Assembly: GCA_016793045.1 (NCBI GenBank)
Contig: JAEUKZ010000202.1
Coordinates: 1 to 32,735 of the forward strand
Direction of reading: 5' to 3'
Origin: Alphaproteobacteria bacterium
Lineage (GTDB): Bacteria > Pseudomonadota > Alphaproteobacteria > CACIAM-22H2
DNA: 32,735 nt
This document shows, piece by piece, positions 8,073-16,317 of this stretch (positions within the stretch are counted from its first letter, which is position 1; every line of letters starts with the position of its first letter). The position numbers and the translations under genes are program-made. The notes under the pieces are model-generated. The model worked only from the letters and a program-made list of their open reading frames with translations. It did not search any database and had not been told where the DNA came from.

Positions 8073-8990
8073 ATGTGCAGTGCAACGGGAACCGGAGGGC
8101 GTGGCGGCCCAGGACAGAGACCCCGCCTGACGATCCTACTTGTCCTTGCGTTCTCGCTTCTCGGCAGTCACGTGGCCGTATTCGCGCAAAGCCAGCGGCC
8201 GACCCTCGTTGGTGCTTGGCGGCGAACGGGCGGCGTCGGCCCTGCGGCACCTGCAGCACCGCCGCCTGGCGGGCAACCGCGGGACGCAGCCTTGATCGCG
8301 GCGGCCCCGGCCGCGCCCCCCCGATTCTACGTCCGCGCCGACTTTGCACTCGGGCTGCAATTGAACGTCGACCAGACGGCGGCTGACTGCGGCGCGACGA
8401 GCATCATCGAACTGTGCGGGTACAGCGCGCGGGGAAACGTCGGCGATTCACTGGGTGGCACGCTCGGGCTCGGCTATCGCATGACACCTTGGCTTCGTGG
8501 CGACGCGACGTTCGCCTTCCGGCAAGGCCGCCGGCTGGCGGGCGGCATCGACAGCTTCGACGGACAACCCGCTGCCGGTACTGTCGCGCTGAGCACACGC
8601 GCCTACACGCTGATGTTCAATCTCTATGTCGATCTCGCCCCGGCGATCGGGATGACGGAGGGCTGGTTCCAACCCTATGTCGGCGCCGGGATCGGTCCGT
8701 CGTTCAACCATGTCGCCGGCGGTGTGGTCGCCGGAACGCTTCCGGCGGGTTTCGGGTTCGCGCAACTTGGCAGCGGAACCGCCACCGGCTTCGCGTGGAA
8801 CGCCACCGGCGGCATTGCCCTGCGTCTGGCGCGCAGCATCGGCGTTGATCTCGGCTATCGATACGTCGACCTCGGCAGATTCGAAACGGGGTCCGGAACT
8901 GCGCAACCATCCGGTGCGGCGGTCGATCAGATCCGCTTGAACACACGGCTTCACGAACTCTTTCTTGGATTGCGTATCGCGTTCAACTGA
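8073..8990 (+). CDS. Outer-membrane beta-barrel (opacity-type) protein
   Basis: The 305-residue product begins with a basic N-region, a hydrophobic core (LTILLVLAFSLLG, about 19-31) and a predicted cleavage after AVFA (38). A Pro/Ala-rich linker leads to a barrel domain from about residue 88 (FYVRADFALGLQLN) with repeated amphipathic strands such as LGGTLGLGYR, WFQPYVGAGIG and IGVDLGYRYVDLG. It ends ELFLGLRIAFN, a typical last strand. The pattern matches small eight-stranded opacity/OmpA-like barrels of alphaproteobacteria. Two cysteines lie in one extracellular-type loop. The ATG at 8073 has no clear Shine-Dalgarno. It is divergent from the AraC gene, which may control it. A surface adhesion or structural role is possible but not shown. 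Confidence 0.75.
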   Translation: MCSATGTGGRGGPGQRPRLTILLVLAFSLLGSHVAVFAQSQRPTLVGAWRRTGGVGPAAPAAPPPGGQPRDAALIAAAPAAPPRFYVRADFALGLQLNVDQTAADCGATSIIELCGYSARGNVGDSLGGTLGLGYRMTPWLRGDATFAFRQGRRLAGGIDSFDGQPAAGTVALSTRAYTLMFNLYVDLAPAIGMTEGWFQPYVGAGIGPSFNHVAGGVVAGTLPAGFGFAQLGSGTATGFAWNATGGIALRLARSIGVDLGYRYVDLGRFETGSGTAQPSGAAVDQIRLNTRLHELFLGLRIAFN

Positions 8991-9003
8991 CGACCGGCGG
9001 TCC

Positions 9004-9261
9004 ATGCGGGCGAGCAAGCGCATCTCGATAAGCCAATTCCTGGCCATGCTGCGCGAGGCCGAGCAGGCGACTTCGATCGCGCGGATCTGCCGTCGCCAGG
9101 GGATCTCCGCGTCGACGTTCCGGCGATGGCGCAAGCGCTTCGCCCCCGGAACCGAGACGGGCCGCCACCTGCTCGACGAGAATCGCCGTCTCAAGCGGCA
9201 CGTCACGTCACTCACGATCGAGAAGTTCATGCTGCAATGCATAATCCGTCGGAAACCGTGA
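9004..9261 (+). CDS. Orphan IS3 OrfA-like helix-turn-helix protein
   Basis: The 85-residue product (from the ATG at 9004) has the layout of an IS3-family OrfA. A helix-turn-helix covers about residues 5-45 (ISQFLAMLREAEQATSIARI, then RRQGISASTFRRWRKRF), and a short leucine-bearing helix follows (LLDENRRLKRHVTSLTIEKF). Real OrfA proteins are followed by an OrfB DDE integrase reached by frameshift. None follows here, and I see no terminal inverted repeats. The gene is therefore a remnant or a repurposed DNA-binding protein. Its TGA overlaps the ATG of the mechanosensitive channel gene by one base, so the two may be translationally coupled. It starts 13 bases after the beta-barrel gene. Confidence 0.65.
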   Translation: MRASKRISISQFLAMLREAEQATSIARICRRQGISASTFRRWRKRFAPGTETGRHLLDENRRLKRHVTSLTIEKFMLQCIIRRKP

Positions 9262-11459
9262 TGGATGGGTTGTCAGGCCAGCGGCATCGGCGCTGCTGCG
9301 GCCGTATTTCAACGAAGCGTGTTGCTCCGATCGGGTCACCGGCCCTCCTCGCTGCGGTCGCACTTCTGTGGGCCGCAGTCCTCTGCGGAGGCGCGCTCGC
9401 GCAGCCTTCGGTCGCGGCGCCGCCGGCCATACCGCCAACTCCCGAAGAGCAGGTGCGCGCATTCACGCGACTTCTCGCAGAGCCGTCGGTGCGCAGCTGG
9501 CTCATTCAGCACGTCGGGGCGCCGCAGCCCCCCTCGCCGTCGAGCGATGCAATGCTCGGCACGTCCATCAACGATCTGCTCGACCGCAGACTCGAGGCCT
9601 TGCGCAGCCATGTCGGCGAGATCGCGAGTTCCGTTCCGCGGTTGCCTTCCGACCTTGCCGACGCGATTGCGCGGCTTGACGCCGATTCGGGTGCTGCCGG
9701 GCTGATCACGACGTCGCTCCTGTTCGCCCTCGCCGTCATGGTCGGCCTCGCGGCGGATTCACTGGTGAAGTGGGCGCTCCGTGGGGAGCCGTCGCGCTTC
9801 GCCGCGCAGGCGCCGGTCGACGTCGGGCGAAGTCCGCGTGCGCTCATACAGGGGGCCGCGATTGCCGTGGCGCGCTTGGCGGCGTTCGCGGCGGCGAGCA
9901 TGGGCGCCGTGGTCGCCGTCGGCCTGTCGCCCGTACAGCGCCAGGTCGCCGTGCTGTATCTGGTCGCCGCGGCGACCGTTCGCGGCTGCGTCCTGATCCT
10001 GCGCTTCGTGCTTTCTCCGCGGTCCGCAGCGCTTCGGATCGTGCCGATGGCTGACGATCGCGCCGACCTGTGGCGACGGTATGGTCTGGCCGGCGTGGTC
10101 TGGTTCGCCGCGGGCTATGCGACGGTCGCGGCATTCGGGCGCCTCGGGCTGCCCATGCCATCGCGCCTGTTCATCGCCTATCTGTTCGCGACGGGCCTGC
10201 TTGCAACCGTGCTCCGACTCGTCTGGAGCCTGCGGCGCGTTCGCGTCCAGACTGGACAAGTCATTCCGCCCGCTGCACTGGCGACCGGATTTGTCGCGCT
10301 TTGGCTTCTCTGGCTGATGGACGCCATTCCGCTGTTCTGGTCGCTCGCCGTCGTTCTTGCCCTCCCGCCGCTGATCCGAACGTCGCGATCGGTCGTTCGC
10401 AACATGCTGACCGCAAGCGACGAGCGAGCGGATGGCCACAACGTGGCCACGGCGGTTCTGATCGAGCGGGCACTGCGGGCGGCATTGCTCGCGGCCGGAG
10501 CCATGATGATCGGCTGGGCCTGGAAGCTCGATTGGAACGCTGTGATGAGCCAGGACTCCACCCTGTCGCGATTGCTGGCCGGAGCGATCTCCGCATCGAT
10601 CATCCTGCTGACTGCCGATCTTCTTTGGCAGCTCGCCAAGACCTCGATCGACGAGAAGATCCGCCGGGCCGACGCCCTTGCGACCGCCGCGGCGTCAAGT
10701 CTCGAAGCCTCGCGACGCCAGGCGCGGCTCCGGACGCTGCTGCCGATCCTGCGCAATCTGCTCGGAATTCTTATGCTGACGATGGCGGCGCTCATGGCCT
10801 TGTCGGCGCTCGGCGTACAGATCGGCCCGCTGCTCGCCGGCGCCGGCGTCGTGGGCGTTGCGATCGGCTTCGGGTCGCAGACCGTCGTTCGCGACATCAT
10901 TGCCGGCGCGTTCTACCTTCTCGATGACGCGTTCCGTGTCGGCGAGTACATCCAGAGCGGCGCCTACAAAGGCACGGTCGAAAGCTTTTCGCTGCGATCG
11001 GTCCGGCTGCGCCATCATCGGGGCGCGCTCTACACCGTGCCGTTCGGGACGCTGGGCGCGGTGCAGAACATGAGTCGCGACTGGGTGATCGACAAGATCA
11101 TGGTCGCGATCACCTATGACAGCGATCTGGCGGCGGTAAAGCGGGTCGTCAAGCAGGTGAGCAGGGAGATGTCCGTCGATCCCGAGCTTGGCCGGATGAT
11201 CATCGAGCCGCTCAAGTCGCAGGGCATCGCCGCCTTTGCCGATTCCGGCATCCAGGTGCGCCTCAAGGTCAAGACCTTGCCGGGGGACCAGTTCGTCGTT
11301 CGACGGGCGGTGTTCGAGCGCATCAAGACGGCGTTCGACGTGGCCGGCATCAGGTTCGCGGTCCCGACGGTGGCCGTGACCGGCCAGGCGGAAGGCCATG
11401 CCGCCGCGGCCGCGCAAGTCGCCCTCGCCTCGGCCGCAACGGTTGCGGCCGGGCCATGA
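9261..11459 (+). CDS. Large MscS-family mechanosensitive channel
   Basis: The 732-residue product is an inner-membrane channel of the MscS/MscK class, which releases solutes on hypo-osmotic shock. An N-terminal signal or anchor (about 26-48) leads to a periplasmic stretch. Many transmembrane segments follow, and then the conserved MscS core from about residue 526: GAGVVGVAIGFGSQ (pore helix), VVRDIIAGAFYLLDD, FRVGEYI, then GTVESFSLRSVRLR and VPFGTLGAVQNMSRDW of the cytoplasmic beta domain. I chose the ATG at 9261-9263 because it makes a one-base stop/start overlap with the upstream gene and gives a sensible signal. Longer in-frame starts (9126, 9237) run inside the OrfA-like gene. At over 700 residues it is far longer than E. 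coli MscS (286) and closer to the MscK/YbdG-type relatives. Confidence 0.88.
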   Translation: MDGLSGQRHRRCCGRISTKRVAPIGSPALLAAVALLWAAVLCGGALAQPSVAAPPAIPPTPEEQVRAFTRLLAEPSVRSWLIQHVGAPQPPSPSSDAMLGTSINDLLDRRLEALRSHVGEIASSVPRLPSDLADAIARLDADSGAAGLITTSLLFALAVMVGLAADSLVKWALRGEPSRFAAQAPVDVGRSPRALIQGAAIAVARLAAFAAASMGAVVAVGLSPVQRQVAVLYLVAAATVRGCVLILRFVLSPRSAALRIVPMADDRADLWRRYGLAGVVWFAAGYATVAAFGRLGLPMPSRLFIAYLFATGLLATVLRLVWSLRRVRVQTGQVIPPAALATGFVALWLLWLMDAIPLFWSLAVVLALPPLIRTSRSVVRNMLTASDERADGHNVATAVLIERALRAALLAAGAMMIGWAWKLDWNAVMSQDSTLSRLLAGAISASIILLTADLLWQLAKTSIDEKIRRADALATAAASSLEASRRQARLRTLLPILRNLLGILMLTMAALMALSALGVQIGPLLAGAGVVGVAIGFGSQTVVRDIIAGAFYLLDDAFRVGEYIQSGAYKGTVESFSLRSVRLRHHRGALYTVPFGTLGAVQNMSRDWVIDKIMVAITYDSDLAAVKRVVKQVSREMSVDPELGRMIIEPLKSQGIAAFADSGIQVRLKVKTLPGDQFVVRRAVFERIKTAFDVAGIRFAVPTVAVTGQAEGHAAAAAQVALASAATVAAGP

Positions 11460-11833
11460 CAAAGACCTGAACGCCGGGCTGCACCGCGCCGACGGTGGAA
11501 GCGTTCTTTGCCCGTCGGACGACGCCGCATGAACAGGAGTGTCCGGTCGGCGGCGAGCTCGCGGTTCGCCGTCCCCGTGAAGGAGCGCCCCGCGCTCGAA
11601 TTTCGGACAACCGACCGCCGCACGGAGCGTCCGACGGTCCCCGCTGCCGATCGCGCTGCGGAGACGCGCACTGCCGCCACTTCGCTTTTGGATCCGGCAG
11701 GGCGCGATCCCAGGCCGGGCTTGTGCGCGGACGGCATGCATGTACGAATTGGCGCCGGCACAGCACCGTCCCGAACGCGCGGCACCCGCTTCGCACCGGG
11801 CACGCGGGTCGAACGAGGGGGAGAATGCTCCGG
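11460..11833. other. Intergenic stretch without recognised gene
   Basis: This gap of about 370 bases lies between the mechanosensitive channel and the SDR gene. Open frames cross it but encode Arg/Pro/Ala-rich sequence with no domain or usable ribosome-binding site. It should contain the SDR promoter. A GCATGCATGTACG stretch near 11736 faintly resembles the LacI-type sites further on, but not well enough to call. Confidence 0.5.
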
Positions 11834-12601
11834 ATGTCAAAGACAGGATCGCAGCCCGTGTCGACGCGGCTCGATGGCCTGAAGGCCGTCGTCACTGGCG
11901 CTGGACGCGGCCTCGGCCGCGCCTGCGCCGCCGCGCTCGCAACGGCGGGTGCCGAAGTCGTCGCGGTCAGCCGCACGAGCACGGATCTCGATGAACTGGT
12001 GAAGGAGATTGCAACCGCAGGCGGGCGCGCGTCTGCCGCCAGCTGCGACGTCACCGATGCCCGGGCCGTCCGCGCCGTCCTCGACGCCGCGCAGCCGGTC
12101 GACATCCTGGTCAACAATGCGGGCGGCAACGCTCCGCAGGCCTTTCTCGATGTCGACGAGGCGACGCTCGACCGCCTGCTGAACTTGAACCTGCGCTCGG
12201 CGTTCCTTGCGGCGCAGGCTGCAGCCCGCCACATGGTGTCGCGCGGGCGCGGCGTGATCATCAACATGTCGTCGCAAATGGGTCATGTCGGCGCACCGAA
12301 CCGGACGGTCTACTGCGCCACCAAGCACGCGGTGGAAGGCCTTACCAAGGCGATGGCGGTGGAACTCGCGCCGTTCGGCGTGCGAGTCGTCGCGGTAGCG
12401 CCGACATTCGTTGAGACGCCGATGACTCGGCCGTTCCTCGCCGATCCCGCTTTCCGCGACACCGTGTTGCGCTCGATCCCGCTCGGACGGACGGCTCAGC
12501 CGGAAGACGTCGCGGCGGCTGTGGCATTCCTCGCCTCACCCGCCGCGTCGATGATCACCGGCACGAGTCTGCTCGTCGATGGCGGCTGGACGGCACGCTA
12601 G
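11834..12601 (+). CDS. Short-chain dehydrogenase/reductase (SDR)
   Basis: The 255-residue product is a classical SDR that oxidises or reduces a hydroxyl/keto group with NAD(P). The Rossmann motif is TGAGRGLG (21-28), NNAG is at 94-97, and the catalytic residues are Ser147, Tyr160 and Lys164 (YCATK). The C-terminal TGTSLLVDGGW is typical of the 3-oxoacyl-reductase/polyol dehydrogenase branch. AGGGGGAG at about 11816-11823 lies ten bases from the ATG at 11834. Another in-frame ATG at 11825 is too close to that site. The gene is followed after 45 bases by a LacI-type operator and the HisD-like gene, so it probably belongs to the same catabolic locus. The substrate cannot be read from the sequence. 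Confidence 0.87.
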   Translation: MSKTGSQPVSTRLDGLKAVVTGAGRGLGRACAAALATAGAEVVAVSRTSTDLDELVKEIATAGGRASAASCDVTDARAVRAVLDAAQPVDILVNNAGGNAPQAFLDVDEATLDRLLNLNLRSAFLAAQAAARHMVSRGRGVIINMSSQMGHVGAPNRTVYCATKHAVEGLTKAMAVELAPFGVRVVAVAPTFVETPMTRPFLADPAFRDTVLRSIPLGRTAQPEDVAAAVAFLASPAASMITGTSLLVDGGWTAR

Positions 12602-12646
12602 CGCGCTTGCGGGGGATCGTGCGCACTGGCATCGTAGCGCGCGATT

Positions 12647-12658
12647 GCATACGTATGC
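12647..12658. promoter_or_regulatory. LacI-type operator, site 1 (GCATACGTATGC)
   Basis: A perfect 12-base palindrome centred on CG lies 58 bases upstream of the HisD-like ATG. LacI-family operators characteristically have a central CG dinucleotide. The half-site TTGCATACGTA recurs before the first SnoaL gene and before the ABC operon, and the lacI-type gene lies immediately after the HisD-like gene. Confidence 0.75.
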
Positions 12659-12675
12659 GCTTCAACGGACTGTCT

Positions 12676-12708
12676 GCGGCCGATCGGCCGCTCCAGACCG
12701 ATCTGGGG
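12676..12708 (+). promoter_or_regulatory. Two adjacent hairpins in the HisD-like gene leader
   Basis: GCGGCCGATCGGCCGC (12676-12691) is a perfect palindrome able to fold as a six-base-pair stem with a GATC loop. Directly after it, CCAGA (12693-12697) pairs with TCTGG (12702-12706) across a CCGA loop, extendable by two weaker pairs. The second stem includes part of the GGGGGA ribosome-binding site (12705-12710), so it could limit translation initiation. Confidence 0.4.
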
Positions 12709-12715
12709 GAATGTG

Positions 12716-14014
12716 ATGATCAGGATCCTGAAGCAGGGACGCGATGAAAGTGCGGTAGCGGCGGAGGATGCGCGCGTGCGCGCGGTCGTCGAGGAGATCA
12801 TCGCCGACGTCGTTAAGCGTGGCGACGATGCCGTGCGTACGCTCTCGCAGCGCTTTGACAAATGGGCGCCAGCGACATTCCGCCTGGGCGCAGCGGAGAT
12901 CGAGAGATGCCTTGCCGCCCTCCCCAAGCGCGCCATCGACGACATCAAGTTCGCGCAGACGCAGATCAGGAATTTCGCCCAGGTCCAGCGCGAATCGATG
13001 CGCGACGTCGAGACCGAGACCCTCCCCGGCATCGTCCTCGGCCATCGCCACATTCCCGTCAACAGCGTCGGCTGCTACGTCCCCGGCGGCAAGTACCCGC
13101 TGATCGCTTCGGCGCACATGAGCGTGGTGACGGCGCGCGTCGCCGGCGTGAAACGCGTGATCGCCTGCGCGCCGCCCTACCAAGGCGCGCCCCACCCGGC
13201 GATCGTCGCCGCGATGCATCTCGCCGGCGCTGACGAAATCTATGCGCTGGGAGGGGTCCAGGCGATCGCCGCAATGGCGGTCGGCACGCAGACGATCGCG
13301 CCATGCGACATGGTCGTCGGCCCCGGCAACGCCTATGTGGCCGAAGCCAAACGCCAGCTCTTCGGCCGGGTCGGAATTGACCTGCTCGCCGGCCCGACCG
13401 AGACGCTGATCATCGCCGACGAGAGCTGCGACGGCGAGATGGCGGCGACCGACCTGCTCGGTCAGGCCGAACACGGCCCGAACAGCCCGGCGATCCTGCT
13501 CACCAACAGTGAGGCGCTGGCGCAGGCGACGATGAAAGAGGTCGAACGCCAGCTCGCCGTTCTGTCGACCGGCGAGGTTGCCGGCCAGGCATGGCGCGAC
13601 TTCGGCCAGGTGATCGTCTGCGACACCGAAGACGAGATGATCGCGGAGGCGGACCGGATCGCTTCCGAGCACGTCCAGGTGATGACCCGCGATCCCGACC
13701 GCTTCCTCGCGCGGATGTCGAACTACGGTGCGCTGTTCCTCGGGCCCGAGACCAACGTATCGTACGGCGACAAGGTGATCGGCACCAACCACACGCTGCC
13801 GACCCGGCGGGCGGCGCGCTACACCGGCGGCCTCTGGGTCGGCAAGTTCCTCAAGACCTGCACCTATCAACGCATCAAGACGGCCGAGGCCTCGGCAATG
13901 ATCGGCGAGTTTTGCTCGCGACTGTGCGCGCTCGAGGGATTCGCCGGCCACAAGGAGCAGGCCGATCTGCGCGTACGGCGCTACGGTCGGCGCAACGTCC
14001 CGGCAGCGGAATAG
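12716..14014 (+). CDS. Histidinol dehydrogenase-family dehydrogenase (catabolic, not his operon)
   Basis: The 432-residue product belongs to the HisD family of zinc-dependent, NAD-linked enzymes that oxidise an alcohol to a carboxylate in two steps. Predicted zinc ligands are all present: Gln250 and His253 ([10 protein letters not shown]), Asp352 ([10 protein letters not shown]) and His412 (FAGHKEQ). The catalytic pair is Glu318-His319 ([11 protein letters not shown]). Nucleotide and substrate motifs [11 protein letters not shown] and [13 protein letters not shown] are intact. The context is a LacI regulator, sugar-type ABC genes and an SDR, with no other his genes. This fits the HisD-like branch that includes the sulfopropanediol dehydrogenase HpsN better than histidine synthesis. 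GGGGGA lies five bases before the ATG at 12716; a GTG at 12713 is also in frame. The actual substrate is unknown. Confidence 0.85.
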   Translation: MIRILKQGRDESAVAAEDARVRAVVEEIIADVVKRGDDAVRTLSQRFDKWAPATFRLGAAEIERCLAALPKRAIDDIKFAQTQIRNFAQVQRESMRDVETETLPGIVLGHRHIPVNSVGCYVPGGKYPLIASAHMSVVTARVAGVKRVIACAPPYQGAPHPAIVAAMHLAGADEIYALGGVQAIAAMAVGTQTIAPCDMVVGPGNAYVAEAKRQLFGRVGIDLLAGPTETLIIADESCDGEMAATDLLGQAEHGPNSPAILLTNSEALAQATMKEVERQLAVLSTGEVAGQAWRDFGQVIVCDTEDEMIAEADRIASEHVQVMTRDPDRFLARMSNYGALFLGPETNVSYGDKVIGTNHTLPTRRAARYTGGLWVGKFLKTCTYQRIKTAEASAMIGEFCSRLCALEGFAGHKEQADLRVRRYGRRNVPAAE

Positions 14015-14022
14015 CCGGCGCC

Positions 14023-15078
14023 ATGAAGCGGCCGACGGGGAAGCCGGCGAAGGGGCGGCAGCGCCGCGCCCGCCGCGCGACTTCGGTGGACGTGGCGCGG
14101 CTCGCCGGCGTCTCGCAGTCTGCGGTGTCACGCTGCTTCACGCCGGGCGCAAGCATATCCGAAAAGACCCGCAGCAAGATCCTGGCGGCGGCGCAGCGCC
14201 TCGACTACGCACCCAACGCGATCGCTCGCACGCTGATCAGCGGGCGCTCGCGCATCGTCGGCGTCGTGCTGCCCAACATCACCAACCTCTTTTACCCCGA
14301 AGTGCTGCACGAGCTGAGTCTGCGGCTCCAGGCCGCCGGCCTGCGCGTGCTTTTGTTCAACGTGCCCTACGGCCAGCAGATCGACGACGTGATGCCCGAT
14401 GTCCTGCAGTACCAGGTTGACGGCATCATCACCTCGGCGCGCTGCTCGGCGGCCGTGGGCGCGGACTGCCGGCGCCGCGGCGTGCCGATTGTCTTCTACA
14501 ATCGGGAGTTTCCCGAACTTCCCGGCAGCTCGGTCAAATGCAACCAGGTGGCCGGGGCGGCCCGGCTGGCCGACCTGCTGATCGATGCCGGACATCGACG
14601 GATCGGCCTGATCGCCGGCCCCGACAACTCGCCGACCGCCCATGATCGCGAGCGCGGCTTCGTTCAGCGCCTGCGCGCGCGCGGCGTCGACCTCTGCGCG
14701 CGCGCAGGCGGCGATTTCCTCTACGACATCGCGCGCGCCGCCGCACGATCGATGCTCGGCCAGCCGCGGCGGCCCGATGCACTGTTCTGTGCCAACGACA
14801 CGATGGCATTCGGCGCAATGGACGCGGCGCGGCACGACGTCGGCCTGGCGGTGCCGGATGACGTGTCGATCGTCGGCTTCGACGACTCGGGACCGTCGCG
14901 CTGGCGCGGCTACGATCTGACCACCGTCCGCCAGCCCCTCGAGGCGATGACCGCCGCCGCGGTCGAGCTGCTCGTGCAGAGCTTCGGACAGCCGGGAATG
15001 CCGGCCGCGCGTCGGCTGATCGACGGGGAACTGGTGGTGCGCAGCTCGGCCCGCGTCGCGCCGCCTGCGTCCGATTGA
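14023..15078 (+). CDS. LacI/GalR-family transcriptional regulator
   Basis: The 351-residue product has an N-terminal LacI helix-turn-helix (about 20-42: TSVDVARLAGVSQSAVSRCF) and the hinge-helix motif LAAAQRLDYAPNAIARTL that reads the operator minor groove. A periplasmic-binding-like effector domain starts at RIVGVVLPNITNLFYPEV. The C-terminal half contains PDALFCANDTMAFGAMDAA and VPDDVSIVGFDDS, standard for sugar-responsive members. The gene begins eight bases after the HisD-like stop, so it is probably co-transcribed with it. A matching operator lies both upstream of that pair and just downstream of this gene. It most likely represses the locus and itself until an inducer, perhaps the transported substrate, binds. 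The basic N-terminal tail before the helix-turn-helix is longer than usual. Confidence 0.92.
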   Translation: MKRPTGKPAKGRQRRARRATSVDVARLAGVSQSAVSRCFTPGASISEKTRSKILAAAQRLDYAPNAIARTLISGRSRIVGVVLPNITNLFYPEVLHELSLRLQAAGLRVLLFNVPYGQQIDDVMPDVLQYQVDGIITSARCSAAVGADCRRRGVPIVFYNREFPELPGSSVKCNQVAGAARLADLLIDAGHRRIGLIAGPDNSPTAHDRERGFVQRLRARGVDLCARAGGDFLYDIARAAARSMLGQPRRPDALFCANDTMAFGAMDAARHDVGLAVPDDVSIVGFDDSGPSRWRGYDLTTVRQPLEAMTAAAVELLVQSFGQPGMPAARRLIDGELVVRSSARVAPPASD

Positions 15079-15098
15079 CCTGCGACCTTGCACCGCAT

Positions 15099-15115
15099 TT
15101 GCATACGTAGTACAA
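15099..15115. promoter_or_regulatory. LacI-type operator, site 2 (TTGCATACGTAGTACAA)
   Basis: This site shares TTGCATACGTA exactly with sites 1 and 3 and ends in TTG/CAA inverted arms. It lies between the lacI-type stop and the first SnoaL-like gene, 60 bases upstream of that gene's ATG, a good position to block transcription. Confidence 0.75.
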
Positions 15116-15175
15116 AACGGCCAAAGGGCACCGCACGTGAATCGGCGGCCTGAATTGCGAGGGACCGGCCCGGGC

Positions 15176-16300
15176 ATGGATCAGCGCAGCGCATCCGAGA
15201 GATCCCCGCCCGCGCGCGCTCCGGCCCCGCGGCGGCCGAAAGCCGCCAGCCGACACGCCGACGAGCATGGTTCCGTTCCGGCCGAGCATGGCCGGAACCT
15301 CCGAGGCCCGCGCGACGGCTCTGATGCGGTCTATGCGAACATCGTCGACTACGTCATCCGCAGCACCCACCGCATATGGGAGGAGCGCGGCGTCGGCCTG
15401 ATCTACAGCCATTACAAGCACGACTGCGTCGTCACCACGCCGCTCGCGGTGACGCGCTCGCGCGACGAGGTGGTCGCCTCGACGTTGCGCACCCTCGCGG
15501 GATTTCCGGATCGGCGGGGCCACGACAACGAAGTGGTCTGGAGCGGTGACGATTCCGAAGGCTTCTATTCGTCGCACCGCGTCACCGCGACCACACGCAA
15601 CACGGGTTGGAGCGACTTCGGCCCGCCGACCGGCAAGAAGGTCGTCTGGCGCACGATCGCGGACCGCGTCGTCCGCGCGAACCGTGTCTGCGAGGAATGG
15701 CTCGTCTGCGACTGCATGGCCGTCGTTCACCAAATGGGGCTCGACGTGCGCATGGTGGCGCAGAAGATCGCCGGCCAGAAGGTCGCGCGCGGCGAGACGC
15801 TGCCCGACTACGGCGGGGTCGACCGGACACTCGGCCAGAATCCGCCGCCTGACGCATTCACTGCACCAGGTGCACACGATCCAGCCGAGCGGCTCGTCTG
15901 CCAGGTGCTGCACGACCTGTGGAACCGCCGCCGCTTCGACGTGTTGCGCACCGCCTATGCGCGCAACGTCGTGGCGCACGTGCCGCCGCTCATCGACATC
16001 AGGGGCCAGAACGCCTACGCCGACTACGTTATCGCCCTGCTGGCGATGATCTCAAACGCCGGCCTTATCATCCACCATGTTTGTTCGATCCCGGACGGCC
16101 GCGGCGGCCGCAAGGTCGCCGTGCGCTGGACGCTCGACGGGCACCATGACGGCGCCGGCCGACTCGGCGACCCCACGGGCAAGCGGCTGACGCTTATGGG
16201 CATGTCGCACTATCACGTGCGCGGCGGCAAAGTCGTCGAGGAATGGGCCGTCTTCGACGAGCTGAGCCTGCTCGTTCAACTCGAGATGCCAACCCAGTGA
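15176..16300 (+). CDS. Two-domain SnoaL/NTF2-like protein 1
   Basis: The 374-residue product has two SnoaL/NTF2-type alpha+beta cone domains in tandem. The first is about residues 45-200 (ANIVDYVIRSTHRIWEERG, FYSSHRVTATTRN) and the second about 235-370 (LVCQVLHDLWNRRRFDVL, KVAVRWTLDGHHDG, GMSHYHVRGGKVVEEWAVFDE). Proteins of this fold act as polyketide cyclases, isomerases, dehydratases or small-molecule binders, so the reaction cannot be assigned. It is a clear paralogue of the next gene and more distantly of the one at 24044. The ATG at 15176 is used; a GTG at 15137 is an alternative. The first 40 or so residues are Arg/Pro/Ala-rich and show little similarity to the paralogue, and they contain a hairpin-forming repeat. 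The true start is therefore uncertain. Confidence 0.78.
   Translation: MDQRSASERSPPARAPAPRRPKAASRHADEHGSVPAEHGRNLRGPRDGSDAVYANIVDYVIRSTHRIWEERGVGLIYSHYKHDCVVTTPLAVTRSRDEVVASTLRTLAGFPDRRGHDNEVVWSGDDSEGFYSSHRVTATTRNTGWSDFGPPTGKKVVWRTIADRVVRANRVCEEWLVCDCMAVVHQMGLDVRMVAQKIAGQKVARGETLPDYGGVDRTLGQNPPPDAFTAPGAHDPAERLVCQVLHDLWNRRRFDVLRTAYARNVVAHVPPLIDIRGQNAYADYVIALLAMISNAGLIIHHVCSIPDGRGGRKVAVRWTLDGHHDGAGRLGDPTGKRLTLMGMSHYHVRGGKVVEEWAVFDELSLLVQLEMPTQ
15275..15298. repeat. Perfect nine-base inverted repeat near the SnoaL 1 start
   Basis: GTTCCGGCC (15275-15283) and GGCCGGAAC (15290-15298) are exact reverse complements separated by six bases. The repeat lies in the poorly conserved N-terminal part of the SnoaL-like 1 gene and could fold as a hairpin in the message. 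Confidence 0.5.
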
Positions 16301-16317
16301 GGCGCAAAGGAATCGGC

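Noticed and set aside
9004-9261. Complete IS3 insertion sequence
   Set aside because: No OrfB/DDE transposase and no terminal inverted repeats or target duplication were seen around the OrfA-like gene.
11730-11750. Fourth LacI-type operator upstream of the SDR gene
   Set aside because: GCATGCATGTACG shares only part of the motif and lacks the central ATACGTA, so it is not listed as a site.
12716-14014. Histidine-biosynthesis histidinol dehydrogenase (hisD)
   Set aside because: No his genes are nearby, and the operator, LacI gene and importer point to catabolism. The family call is kept but the biosynthetic role is not.
11834-14014. Full sulfopropanediol (hps-type) degradation locus
   Set aside because: SDR plus HisD-like enzymes fit, but no sulfonate lyase, TRAP transporter or sulfite exporter is visible. 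The substrate is left open.
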